Shown here one piece after another: positions 52,256 through 60,685 of a stretch of 64,000 bases of DNA. The stretch is from Arenimonas donghaensis DSM 18148 = HO3-R19. GTDB taxonomy: Bacteria; Pseudomonadota; Gammaproteobacteria; Xanthomonadales; Xanthomonadaceae. The notes under the pieces were generated by a model. The model was not told the DNA's origin, searched no databases, and saw only the letters and a list, made by a program, of their open reading frames with translations. Within the stretch, counting starts at the first letter, position 1. Every line of letters begins with the position of its first letter. The translations under genes and the position numbers were made by a program. Location: assembly GCF_000743535.1 (NCBI RefSeq), contig NZ_AVCJ01000043.1, positions 1-64,000 of the forward strand, written 5' to 3'.

Positions 52256-55200
52256 CTAGTCCGAAGACGTTTCCTGGTCGGCCCAGGCCAGCAGGAAACC
52301 GCGCACGAAACCGTAGGCCGCGTCGCCACCGCCCGGCACGTCGCGGCCGAACTGGCGCTCGATCGCCACCGAAGCCTCCAGGTCGCCCTGGCCGATCGCG
52401 CCCAGGCGCGCGATCACCAGCATGTGTTCGCGCACCAGCAGCGGCGCCACCGCCGGGTCCAGCACGTCCAGCGCGGCCAGGCCGGTCTGCTGCATGGCGG
52501 CGTGGTCGCGGCGGGCGGTGGCGTCGTAGGCCTGCAGCACGCGGCGCACCGACACCGGCGCGTCCTCGGCGTGGTACCAGACGGGATCGATCCACAGGCC
52601 GTCGAGATCGGACGGCGACAACCCCGACAGCGTGGCCTCGGCCACCTGCGCCGCGGCGGCGAGCCAGCGGCCTTCGTCCTGCTGCCCGATGCCGGCGCCC
52701 GAGAGCAGGCGCAGCTCGCGTCCGGCATCGGCCAGCGACGGTTCGTGAAACGCGCCGGGCAGCGGTTCGCCGGTCATCGCCGCGCGGATGCGGCGGCCTT
52801 CCTGCGCCAGCCGCAGCGACAGGCTGCCTTCGGCCTCGGTCAGCACCAGGTCGGCGGGCACGGTGCGGCGACCGGCGATGGTTTCGAGCAGCGGCAGCCC
52901 GGCGGTTTCCAGGCGAAGCAGCCAGTCGGCGGAACGGTTCTTGAAGCGCGCGCGCGGCGCCTGCAGCGACACCACCGGGTGGAAGTCGTCATGCGCCGGC
53001 ACGCCGGTCATGCGCACCAGGGTGTCGAGTACGCGGCGGTCGCCGAGGCGGCGGACTTCGAAATCCGCCGCGCTGCCCAGGCCAACCCGCGCCATTTCGG
53101 CGGCGAAGCCGCTGTCGGGTGCGGCCGGATAACGCGGCGCGGGCAGCGGCCGGCGGCTGGCGGCCAGGATCAGGTCGCCCTGGTTGGCCAGGTACAGGTC
53201 CACGTGCGGGAATTGCTGGCCCAGCGCGGCCAGCATGGTGGCCAGCAGGGGGTTGTCGAGTTCGTAGATGTGCACCCACTGGATCAGCACGCCGTCGTCT
53301 TCCAGGTGGTCGCCCAGGAACCCGTAGAACTGCCGGGTGAACAGGCTGCCGACGCCGCTGACCCAGGGATTGGACGGCTCCGAGACGATCACGTCGTAGC
53401 GCTTGCGGCCGGTGGAGAAGAAGGTGCGTGCGTCGTCGATGTGCAGGTGCGAGCGCGGGTCGTCGAAGGCGCGATACACGCGCGGCATCATCAGGCGCGA
53501 GCCTTCGACCATGGCCGGTTCGATTTCTATCGAGTCCACGCGCGCGGGCCGCGGGCTGCCCAGCAGGCTGTGCGTGCTCAGGCCCGAGCCCCAGCCGATG
53601 ACGGCGACGTCGCGCGGCGCGGGGTGCAGGGCCAGCGGCAGCGTGCCCAGCAGGACCATGGTGATTTCATCGTCCGCCGGGTCGGCGTCGGGATCGAGGT
53701 TCACCGCGGCGTCGGGTTTGCCGTTGGTGGTGATGCTGTGCCAGTTGTCGCCCGCGACAACGGCCACCGTCGAGGTCTTGCCGTCCTTGAGATAGGGAAT
53801 GTCCACGCCGCTGCCGAGGCTCGCCGCACCGGTGCGGTAGACGCCGCCGGCGAGCGCCCGCGGGTCGGCGCGACCGAACACCAGGCTGATGCCCAGCACC
53901 AGCATCGTCGCCACCAGCGCACCCGGCAGCGTGCGCGGGCTGCCGTCGCCGGCGGCATACCAACGGATCAGCACCACGCCCAGCACCACGTCCACCAGCG
54001 CCGCCAGCGTCACCGACAGCTGCAGGCCCAAGGTCGGAATGAGCACGTGCACGGCCAGCACCACGCCCAGGATCGCGCCCAGGGTGTTGATGGCGTAGAC
54101 GCGGCCGATGCCGGCTTCGCCCGAGCCGTTGCGCAGCATGGCCATGGTGAGCAGCGGCAGGGTCATGCCGGCGAAGAAGGCCGCCGGGAACATCACCAGC
54201 ATCGCGATGGCGCCGCTGGCCAGGGTGAACAGCGCATAGCCTTCGTCGGTGCGCGGCAGCAGGCCCATCAGCCAGCCCACCCAGTGGAAGCTGTTGGCGA
54301 ACAGCGGCAGCGACACCAGCGCCGCCAGTCCCATCCACAGCTGCGCCCAGCCGGCGTAGGCCACCGGGTCCGTGACCCGCGGCGCCCGCCGGCGGACCCA
54401 CAGGCCGCCGAAGGCCAGGCCCAGGATGAAGGCCGAGAGCATCAGTTCAAACGAGTGCACGGTGGTGCCCAGCACCTGGTTGAGCATGCGCACCCAGCCG
54501 ATTTCATACACGAAGGAGCTGGCGCCGGTGAGACAGGCGACCAGCAGCATCGCGCGGAAAAAACCCGGCGCGGCAGATGGCGTGACCGGCGTTTCGCCGA
54601 CGACGGGCGCTTCGGACGGCTGGGCATCGACTCGTCGCGACACACGCCAGGCCAGGACGCCGACCACCAGGTTCACGGCGCCCGCGAACGCCACCGCACC
54701 GGGCATGCCGATCCAGGGCAGCAGCACGAAGGTGGCGAACAACGCGCCGAAGGCCGCGCCAATGCTGTTGCTGAAGTACAGGCCGCCCAGGATTTCGCCG
54801 TCGGCACGCGGCGCGATGCGCAGGTAGCCGCCGCTCATCAGCGGGAAGGTCATGCCCAGCAGGATCGACTGCGGCGCAATCAGCAGCGCGGCGCTGCCCC
54901 ACTGCCAGGCGCGCACCGCCGCCGCCGATTCCAGGGCCGGGTAGACCGTGTCCTGGGACAGGCCGGTATAGGCCAGGAACACCGGATGGAAGGCCAGTCC
55001 GGCCAGGCCGATCACTATCTCGACCAGGGCGTAGGCGGCGATGAGCCGGCGCCAGCGCACGCCGCGCCGGCTGACCACCCAGGCACCCAGGGCCATGCCG
55101 CCCATGAAGATGCCCAGCACCAGGGTCTGGGCGTAGGCCGCGTGGCCCAGGCTCAGGCCCAGGTAATGCGACCAGATGGCCTGGTAGATGAGGCCGGCGA

Positions 55201-55261
55201 AACCCGACGCGACGAACAGGGCCAGCAGCAGCCTTTCCAGGCCCAGGACGCGTGGCGGCAT
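52256..55261 (-). CDS. membrane-fused spermidine-synthase-like methyl/aminopropyltransferase
   Basis: 1001 residues from ATG 55261, preceded by GGAGAAGGGG; a TTG 6 codons upstream would lie within that site. Residues 1-430: about 12 hydrophobic helices in two homologous halves (LLALFVASGFAGLIYQAIWSH, then LLVACLTGASSFVYEIGWVRML). Residues 530-730: Rossmann domain of the spermidine synthase family (VAVIGWGSGLSTHSLL, SIEIEPAMVEGS, DARTFFSTGRKRYDVIVSEPSNPWVSG). Residues 750-1001: variable helical tail. Substrate unknown; homologues are called fused MFS/spermidine synthase. It lies between pilR and pilA1 on the opposite strand, where xanthomonads usually have pilB. Confidence 0.85.
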   Translation of the reverse strand: MPPRVLGLERLLLALFVASGFAGLIYQAIWSHYLGLSLGHAAYAQTLVLGIFMGGMALGAWVVSRRGVRWRRLIAAYALVEIVIGLAGLAFHPVFLAYTGLSQDTVYPALESAAAVRAWQWGSAALLIAPQSILLGMTFPLMSGGYLRIAPRADGEILGGLYFSNSIGAAFGALFATFVLLPWIGMPGAVAFAGAVNLVVGVLAWRVSRRVDAQPSEAPVVGETPVTPSAAPGFFRAMLLVACLTGASSFVYEIGWVRMLNQVLGTTVHSFELMLSAFILGLAFGGLWVRRRAPRVTDPVAYAGWAQLWMGLAALVSLPLFANSFHWVGWLMGLLPRTDEGYALFTLASGAIAMLVMFPAAFFAGMTLPLLTMAMLRNGSGEAGIGRVYAINTLGAILGVVLAVHVLIPTLGLQLSVTLAALVDVVLGVVLIRWYAAGDGSPRTLPGALVATMLVLGISLVFGRADPRALAGGVYRTGAASLGSGVDIPYLKDGKTSTVAVVAGDNWHSITTNGKPDAAVNLDPDADPADDEITMVLLGTLPLALHPAPRDVAVIGWGSGLSTHSLLGSPRPARVDSIEIEPAMVEGSRLMMPRVYRAFDDPRSHLHIDDARTFFSTGRKRYDVIVSEPSNPWVSGVGSLFTRQFYGFLGDHLEDDGVLIQWVHIYELDNPLLATMLAALGQQFPHVDLYLANQGDLILAASRRPLPAPRYPAAPDSGFAAEMARVGLGSAADFEVRRLGDRRVLDTLVRMTGVPAHDDFHPVVSLQAPRARFKNRSADWLLRLETAGLPLLETIAGRRTVPADLVLTEAEGSLSLRLAQEGRRIRAAMTGEPLPGAFHEPSLADAGRELRLLSGAGIGQQDEGRWLAAAAQVAEATLSGLSPSDLDGLWIDPVWYHAEDAPVSVRRVLQAYDATARRDHAAMQQTGLAALDVLDPAVAPLLVREHMLVIARLGAIGQGDLEASVAIERQFGRDVPGGGDAAYGFVRGFLLAWADQETSSD

Positions 55262-55351
55262 TCGGATCCCCTTCTCCAATCTCCGGCGGCCGCTAGCTTA
55301 GCCGAAGGTTTTGGAATGGCCCTGTTTGAGTCCGATAACACGGGGCGGGGC

Positions 55352-55378
55352 AAAAAGTGACGCTTTGCGTCAGCTTTT
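55352..55378. promoter_or_regulatory. palindromic hairpin in the pilA1 control region
   Basis: TGACGC-TTT-GCGTCA with flanking AAAAAG / GCTTTT. It could be the operator of a dimeric regulator, or a terminator for stray transcription. It is about 100 nt upstream of the sigma-54 promoter, where enhancers usually bind. Confidence 0.35.
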
Positions 55379-55475
55379 GACCACGGTCACAGTTTTAATG
55401 TGAATGTCCCCTCAAAGGCTGGCGCTGCGTTCTTCCCTGTGCCTAACATCTTGGCCTGTGAGGGTCCTCCGGGAC

Positions 55476-55491
55476 TGGCACAGTTGATGCA
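55476..55491 (+). promoter_or_regulatory. sigma-54 promoter of pilA1
   Basis: TGGCACAGTTGATGCA fits the RpoN consensus TGGCACRNNNNTTGCW with one mismatch and the required GG-GC spacing of 10 nt. The start site would be near 55503, about 80 nt before the ATG. Transcription by PilR and RpoN is the standard mode for type IV major pilins. Confidence 0.85.
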
Positions 55492-55584
55492 TCTAAGAAA
55501 AAGCACGTGCTCCGGCACGGCCACCCAAGGACGGGAATTCCGTTCCAGCACGTGACAATCACAATCCACCTAGGGGATTCACCC

Positions 55585-56016
55585 ATGAAGAACATCCAGA
55601 AAGGCTTCACCCTGATCGAACTGATGATCGTGGTCGCGATCATCGCGATCCTCGCCGCCATCGCCCTGCCGGCTTACCAGGACTACCTGGCCCGCTCGCA
55701 GGTCTCCGAGGCCATGAGCCTGACCTCCGGCGCCCGCACCGCGGTTGCCGAGGAATATGCCAACACCGGCACCTGGACTGGCATCGACAACGACGCCGCC
55801 GGCCTGGCCGCCGCCGCCTCCATCAACGGCACCTACGTCAACGACGTGGCCGTCGATGCGGGCATCATCACCGCCGGCTTCAAGGCGGGCGCCAGCGCCA
55901 AGATCAACGCGGACGACTTCATCCTGTCGCCGGTTGACCAGGGTGGCTCGATCTCGTGGACCTGCGAGAACAGCACCGTTGCCGCGAAGTACCTGCCGTC
56001 CAGCTGCCGCCCGTAA
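55585..56016 (+). CDS. pilA: PilA1, type IV major pilin
   Basis: 143 residues. Prepilin leader MKNIQKG, cleaved before Phe8 (F-T-L-I-E: mature Glu5 present). Hydrophobic helix [20 protein letters not shown], then a variable globular head. Two Cys near the end ([17 protein letters not shown], 13 between) form the D-loop disulfide. The leader and first 45 residues are nearly identical to PilA2 (60075-60494), while the heads differ. The ribosome-binding site TAGGGGA is 7 nt upstream. A strong terminator follows 33 nt after the stop. The C-terminus is Pro, not Ser, so PilO/TfpO-style C-terminal Ser glycosylation is not expected. Confidence 0.96.
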   Translation: MKNIQKGFTLIELMIVVAIIAILAAIALPAYQDYLARSQVSEAMSLTSGARTAVAEEYANTGTWTGIDNDAAGLAAAASINGTYVNDVAVDAGIITAGFKAGASAKINADDFILSPVDQGGSISWTCENSTVAAKYLPSSCRP

Positions 56017-56049
56017 TTTGGCCGTAGCAAAACGGTTGCAACACAAGCA

Positions 56050-56078
56050 AAGCCCCGGTTCGCCGGGGCTTTTCTTTT
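56050..56078 (+). terminator. rho-independent terminator after pilA1
   Basis: Stem AAGCCCCGG-TTCG-CCGGGGCTT followed by TTCTTTT. Very stable, with a UUCG tetraloop. The next gene starts 20 nt later, so it must be expressed by read-through or by a promoter hidden in this short gap. Confidence 0.92.
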
Positions 56079-56098
56079 CCCGGACCCGATAAGATCGC

Positions 56099-58063
56099 GT
56101 GGTGCCCAAGACCGTCCTGACCCGATTCGCCTGGATTGCCGCGTTCGTGGCCACGGTGGCCCTGTGCTTCTGGCCCCTGCTTTCCGCCGGTTTCCTGTTC
56201 GACGACTTCGCCAACCTGCCCGCGCTCGGCGAGTACGGGCCGATCAAGGATTTCGACGCGCTGGCGCGTTACCTGACGGCAGGCATCGCCGACCCGTTGG
56301 GCCGCCCGGTGGCGATGGCGAGCTTCCTGCTCGATTCACGGGACTGGCCCGCCGCGGCCCGGCCCTTCCTGCGTACCAACATCATTCTCCACGCCATCAA
56401 TGGCTTGCTGCTGCTGGCCCTGCTGCGGCGCCTGGGGCGCGCACTCGACCTGGACAACCGGACGGCGTTCAACGCCGCGCTGTGGGGCGCGGCCCTCTGG
56501 TGCCTGCATCCGCTCTGGGTTTCCACCGTCGGTTACGTGGTGCAGCGGCACGCCATGCTGGCATCGACCTTCGTGCTGCTGGGCCTGCTGGCCTGGCTGT
56601 CGGCGGTGGCGGCCTTCCGCGAAGGCCGGGCCGGCCAGGGCTGGCTCTGGGCGGCCTGCGTGATGCCCGCCTGCGGGGTCCTGGCGGCCCTGAGCAAGGC
56701 CAACGGCATGTTGCTCCCGGTACTGGTCCTGGCGATCCAGTGGTTTGTCGTCATGCCTCGCCACGGCGTCGGCCGGGCCGAGCGCCTTGCGACCTGGCTG
56801 CTGCTGGGGGTACCGAGCCTGCTGCTGGTGGCGGCGCTGCTGGCGCAAATCGAGGCGGAGCCGCCCGGGCGCTCCTGGACCCTGGCCGAGCGCCTGATGA
56901 GCCAGCCGCGCGCCCTGGCCGATTACCTGTGGACCCTGCTTGTCCCGCGGGTCAACAGCACGGGCATCTTCGCCGACGGATTCCAGGCATCGACAGGCTG
57001 GCTGACGCCAGCGTCCACCCTGCCCGCGGCCCTCGGCATCCTGGCCCTGCTGGTGGCGCCTTTCCTGCTGCGCCATCGACAGCCCGCCCTGGCCGCGGCG
57101 CTTGCCTTCTACCTGGCGGGCCATCTGATGGAAAGCACGGTATTGCCGCTGGAGCTGTATTTCGAGCACCGCAATTACCTGCCGGCCATGCTGCTGGCTT
57201 GGGCGCTGGCCATGTCGGCCCTTTCGCCCTTGTCCAGGACCGGCCATGGCAAGGCGGTGGTCTTCGGACTGGGCGCCTACCTGCTGGTCCTGGGCGCACT
57301 CACCCAGCAGCGCGCCATGCTCTGGGCCGATACCCCGCGCCAGGCCGCAGTCTGGGGACTGACGCTGCCGGATTCTCCGCGGGCCCAGACCTGGGCGGCG
57401 CAGCACGAACTGCGGGCGGGCAACCTCGCCGCGGCCCACGCGCGCCTGGTCCGCACGCTGGAGCAATTCCCCCACAACCCGATGCTCGCCCTGAACCTGG
57501 TGAACGTCGAATGCGCCGCCGGCGGCACCCGGCCCGGGACGCTGGAGCAGGCGGCCCGGGCATTGGCGAGGACCGGCCTGCGCGTGGACATGAACCATGA
57601 TTGGCTGCGGGACCGGCTGCTGGCGGAGGCCGCGAGCTGCCCCGGCCTGGACAAGCCGGCACTTTTTGCGCTGGTGGACGCGGCGCTGGAACATGGCTCC
57701 CGGACACCCCGCGCCTTGGCGCGACGCGAGCGCATCCAGGGCCTGGTCGCGGTCGGCCAGGGCGATTGCCCCCGGGCACGCCAACATTTCAGTGACGCGC
57801 TGCGGTCGCAACCACGCGACAGCTCCGCCTATGGCGACACCGCCTTGCTCGCGAGTCATTGCGGGGCGGGCTTCGCCCTCTCCTTCCTTCGGGACTATCG
57901 AACCGCCGGGCGGGACGGCTTCGTCGAGAAGCCGGGCATGCCAAGGCTCCACCGGGCGGTCCTGGACCACCAGGGCTACTGGACGCGGGAACTGGATCGA
58001 CTCGAAACATTGATCGCCCGGGATATCCCGGGTGGACAGGACGCGCGTGAACAGGCCGACTGA
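56099..58063 (+). CDS. multi-TM GT-C-like protein, candidate pilin glycosyltransferase 1
   Basis: 654 residues from GTG 56099 (a second GTG follows at once). About eleven transmembrane helices to residue ~405, then a soluble helical region of about 250 residues. An acidic pair (D35 D36 in GFLFDDFANL) lies in the first exoplasmic loop, as in GT-C transferases; other marks are GRPVAMASFLLD, LHPLWVSTVGYVVQR (136-150), LSKANG and EHRNYLP (356-362). These resemble TMTC-like and TfpB-like proteins that use polyprenyl-linked sugars. The soluble part may be TPR-like (AGNLAAAHARLVRTLEQFPHNPMLALNLVN). Pilin as substrate is inferred from its place directly after pilA1. Confidence 0.7.
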   Translation: MVPKTVLTRFAWIAAFVATVALCFWPLLSAGFLFDDFANLPALGEYGPIKDFDALARYLTAGIADPLGRPVAMASFLLDSRDWPAAARPFLRTNIILHAINGLLLLALLRRLGRALDLDNRTAFNAALWGAALWCLHPLWVSTVGYVVQRHAMLASTFVLLGLLAWLSAVAAFREGRAGQGWLWAACVMPACGVLAALSKANGMLLPVLVLAIQWFVVMPRHGVGRAERLATWLLLGVPSLLLVAALLAQIEAEPPGRSWTLAERLMSQPRALADYLWTLLVPRVNSTGIFADGFQASTGWLTPASTLPAALGILALLVAPFLLRHRQPALAAALAFYLAGHLMESTVLPLELYFEHRNYLPAMLLAWALAMSALSPLSRTGHGKAVVFGLGAYLLVLGALTQQRAMLWADTPRQAAVWGLTLPDSPRAQTWAAQHELRAGNLAAAHARLVRTLEQFPHNPMLALNLVNVECAAGGTRPGTLEQAARALARTGLRVDMNHDWLRDRLLAEAASCPGLDKPALFALVDAALEHGSRTPRALARRERIQGLVAVGQGDCPRARQHFSDALRSQPRDSSAYGDTALLASHCGAGFALSFLRDYRTAGRDGFVEKPGMPRLHRAVLDHQGYWTRELDRLETLIARDIPGGQDAREQAD

Positions 58064-58067
58064 CCCG

Positions 58068-60032
58068 ATGCATCCGGCCAGTAGGCGGCCCCGGGCGCCC
58101 TGGCCGCTTGGTTTGCTGACGCTGCTGGCCCTGGCGGCCCTGGGGGGCGCGGCCTTCTGGCCGGGACTGTCGGGCGGCTACCTTTTCGACGACCTGCCGA
58201 ACCTGGCCCAGTCCCGCACCTGGAAAGTCGACTCACTGGCGCCCGCTGCGCTCTGGGCGGCGATGACCAGCGATATCTCGGGCGCCGTCGGCCGGCCGCT
58301 GGCCATGCTGAGCTTCGCGATCAACCACGCGCTCACCGGGGAGCACATCTACTCCCTGAAGCTGACCAACCTGCTGATGCATCTCGTGAATGCATCGCTG
58401 GTCTTCGTCCTTTGCCGCCAGCTGCTCGTGCTCGCGCCCGGCGAATGCCAGGCCAAGGACAGGGCGCCCCCCCGGGTCACCCTGGCGGCCGGCCTGGTCG
58501 CCGCGGCCTGGCTGGTCCATCCGCTGCAGGTGTCGACGGTGCTCTACACCGTCCAGCGCATGGAAATCGGTGCAGCGACCGGACTGCTGGTTTGCCTGGC
58601 GACCTACCTGGCCGCGCGCAGCCGGCAACTGGCGGGCCGGCCGGCCACCGGCTACTTCGCCCTGGCGGCGGCCGGCTTGCTGGGCGGCCTGGGATTCAAG
58701 GAATCCGCCCTGGTGGCGCCGGGGCTGCTGCTGCTGCTGGAGGCCTTCGTGCTGCGGTTCCGGGGACCGGGCGGGCGCCTGAGCCGGCCGATCTTCGGCC
58801 TGCATGCGGTCTGGCTGGCCGCGGCCCTGTTGGCCTACTTCATCGTCGTGCTGCCCGATGCCGTCGGTTCGTCGGCCTACGAGGCCCGCGGCTACAGCGC
58901 CGGCCAGCGACTGCTTTCCCAGGGCCCGATCCTGGTCATGTACCTGGGCCAGATCCTGATCCCGTCGCCGGACAGCATGCTGTTCTACTACGACCACCTG
59001 CAGGTGCCCGCGGGTTTGTTTTCCCCGCCCCGCACGGCAGGCGCCCTGGCCACCCTGGTGGCCTTGCTCGGGCTGGCCCTGGCGATCCACCGCCGCTGGC
59101 CCCTGACCGCCCTGGGCATTTTCTGGTTCTTCGCCTGCCACGCCCTGACCAGCAACGTCATCCCCCTGGAGCTGGCGTTCGAGCACCGCAACTACCTGGC
59201 CTTGCTCGGCCCCCTGCTCGCCTTGGTCGAGCTTTCGCGGAAGGCGACGGCGCGCCTGCACGGCGATGCCGCCTTCACCGCCATGAGCCTGCCGGTGCTG
59301 CTGCTGGCCGGCCTGTGTTTTCTACAGGCCAGCACCTGGTCGGACCCCTTCCGGCTCCACACGGCCCTGGCCGGCAGGAACGCCGATTCCCCGCGCGCCA
59401 ATTACGCGCTGGGGGTCGAACTGCATGCCCTGGCCAGGGGCGACACGCGGAGCCCGCAGTGGGCCCTGGCCCGCAGGCAGTTCGAACATGCCGCGCGCCT
59501 GCCGCAGGCGTCGGCCCTGCCCGACCAGGCCCTGGTGGTCATGGATTCGACCCAGGGGACGCCGGTCCCCCGGGCAATCTGGGAACCCTTCGCCAGCAAG
59601 CTCCTGGCTGCCCGCCCCCGGCCGGATGACATCAGCGCCCTTCACAACGTGGTGGCCTGCCGCCTGACGGGCCGCTGCCACATACCGGATGCCTACCTGC
59701 TCGACCTGCTTGACCGGCTGGACGCCGGCAACCCGTATTTCACAGAGGTAGGGATCATCCGCGCCAACTTCCTCTGGAACGGGCCGGGCGCGCGGGACGA
59801 GGCGATAAACGCCCTGAGGGAGCGACGATCCCGCCGGAAGAACGAATACGAGGTCGATATCGCGCTGGCGCAGTTCCTGATGGCATCAAACTTGCATGCA
59901 AATAAGGGAGAGATTTTGATGTTGTTGGACGCGGCCGGGGCGCAGGAACTGCCCCCCGCCACGCGGGAAAAGGTTCGGCTACTGGCCGAACAGCTGGACG
60001 CGGCGACCCGGGAGGAGGGTCCGCGCCAGTAG
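58068..60032 (+). CDS. multi-TM GT-C-like protein, candidate pilin glycosyltransferase 2
   Basis: 654 residues from ATG 58068, 4 nt after the previous stop; a GTG 12 codons earlier, overlapping that gene, is also in frame. Paralogue of the gene before it: YLFDDLPNL with D41 D42 in the first loop, GRPLAMLSFAINHAL, LVHPLQVSTVLYTVQRME, FKESAL, and EHRNYL. About eleven helices to residue ~430, then a soluble helical tail of about 220 residues. Low overall identity to its partner apart from these motifs. Same likely role, perhaps with a different sugar or pilin; the neighbour downstream is pilA2. Confidence 0.7.
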   Translation: MHPASRRPRAPWPLGLLTLLALAALGGAAFWPGLSGGYLFDDLPNLAQSRTWKVDSLAPAALWAAMTSDISGAVGRPLAMLSFAINHALTGEHIYSLKLTNLLMHLVNASLVFVLCRQLLVLAPGECQAKDRAPPRVTLAAGLVAAAWLVHPLQVSTVLYTVQRMEIGAATGLLVCLATYLAARSRQLAGRPATGYFALAAAGLLGGLGFKESALVAPGLLLLLEAFVLRFRGPGGRLSRPIFGLHAVWLAAALLAYFIVVLPDAVGSSAYEARGYSAGQRLLSQGPILVMYLGQILIPSPDSMLFYYDHLQVPAGLFSPPRTAGALATLVALLGLALAIHRRWPLTALGIFWFFACHALTSNVIPLELAFEHRNYLALLGPLLALVELSRKATARLHGDAAFTAMSLPVLLLAGLCFLQASTWSDPFRLHTALAGRNADSPRANYALGVELHALARGDTRSPQWALARRQFEHAARLPQASALPDQALVVMDSTQGTPVPRAIWEPFASKLLAARPRPDDISALHNVVACRLTGRCHIPDAYLLDLLDRLDAGNPYFTEVGIIRANFLWNGPGARDEAINALRERRSRRKNEYEVDIALAQFLMASNLHANKGEILMLLDAAGAQELPPATREKVRLLAEQLDAATREEGPRQ

Positions 60033-60074
60033 GGGCCCGGCAACCGCCGGAGATTCAGGAACAGGGGCAATCTC

Positions 60075-60494
60075 ATGAAGCGAAACGCTGGCTTTACCTT
60101 GATAGAACTGATGATCGTGGTGGCCATCATCGCCATCCTTGCCGCCATTGCCTTGCCGGCCTACCAGGATTACCTGACCCGTTCCCAGGTCTCGGAAGCC
60201 ATGAGCCTGTCGCGCGGCGCACAAATCGCCGTCACCGAATACTATTCAGAGTACGGGGTTCCACCGGCCGACAACGCGACCGCCGGACTGTCGCAGCCGG
60301 CGTCGATCAATGGCACTTACGTCACCTCGGTCACGCTCGACAATACCGGTACGATTTCGATGCTGTTCGGCAACGATGCCAGCGCGAAGATCACCGGCCA
60401 GACCCTGGTCATGCAGCTGAGCACCAACGGCGGCAGCCTCGCCTGGAACTGCGGCGGCATCCCCACCAAGTACATGCCCGCGGTTTGCCGCTGA
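60075..60494 (+). CDS. PilA2, second type IV pilin
   Basis: 139 residues. Leader MKRNAG, cleavage before Phe7, then [40 protein letters not shown]. Globular head differs from PilA1. D-loop Cys pair [14 protein letters not shown] with 11 residues between. The N-terminal helix is interchangeable with PilA1, so both could enter the same fibre. AGGGG lies 6 nt before the ATG. No sigma-54 site is seen in the 42 nt before it, so it likely depends on the upstream genes or on a promoter within the preceding gene. Confidence 0.94.
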   Translation: MKRNAGFTLIELMIVVAIIAILAAIALPAYQDYLTRSQVSEAMSLSRGAQIAVTEYYSEYGVPPADNATAGLSQPASINGTYVTSVTLDNTGTISMLFGNDASAKITGQTLVMQLSTNGGSLAWNCGGIPTKYMPAVCR

Positions 60495-60535
60495 GCCAGT
60501 TCTCCCGGGAAGACCGGGGTCCTGCGATCGCGAGC

Positions 60536-60557
60536 GCTGGCGTCGGGCCAGCCTTTT
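60536..60557 (+). terminator. weak terminator after pilA2
   Basis: GCTGGC-GTCGG-GCCAGC stem (6 bp) followed by CTTTTCC, 42 nt after the pilA2 stop. It would partly separate pilin from phosphonate genes. No clear promoter was found between it and pepM; a CATACT at about 60599 could be a -10. Confidence 0.4.
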
Positions 60558-60685
60558 CCGTGGGCGAGCCCCGGGCTGGCGAACCCTGGACGGCTCAAAC
60601 ATACTGTCGGAAGTGCCGCGAATCGTGGCACTGAACTGTGCTGCCCCGCACCGGTGGCGGCATCCCGACGTGGAAGCGGAAAAAA

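Larger units (their letters stand above)
55262..55584. other. pilA1 upstream region, 323 nt without a gene
   Basis: Divergent control region between the spermidine-synthase-like gene and pilA1. Contains an A/T-flanked hairpin (TGACGC-TTT-GCGTCA at 55358-55372, bordered by AAAAAG and GCTTTT), several AT-richer blocks (GTTTTAATGTGAATG near 55392) and the sigma-54 promoter at 55476-55491. PilR binding sites should lie upstream of the promoter, in 55390-55470; I cannot pick them confidently by eye. Confidence 0.75.

Noticed and set aside
56336-57970. 544-codon minus-strand frame opposite GT1
   Set aside because: Gln/Gly/Arg-rich shadow without domains; the plus-strand frame has transmembrane helices and conserved motifs.
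60626-60642. Possible sigma-54 promoter before pepM
   Set aside because: TGGCAC is followed by TGTGCT, but GG-GC spacing is 11 instead of 10 nt, which RpoN rarely tolerates.
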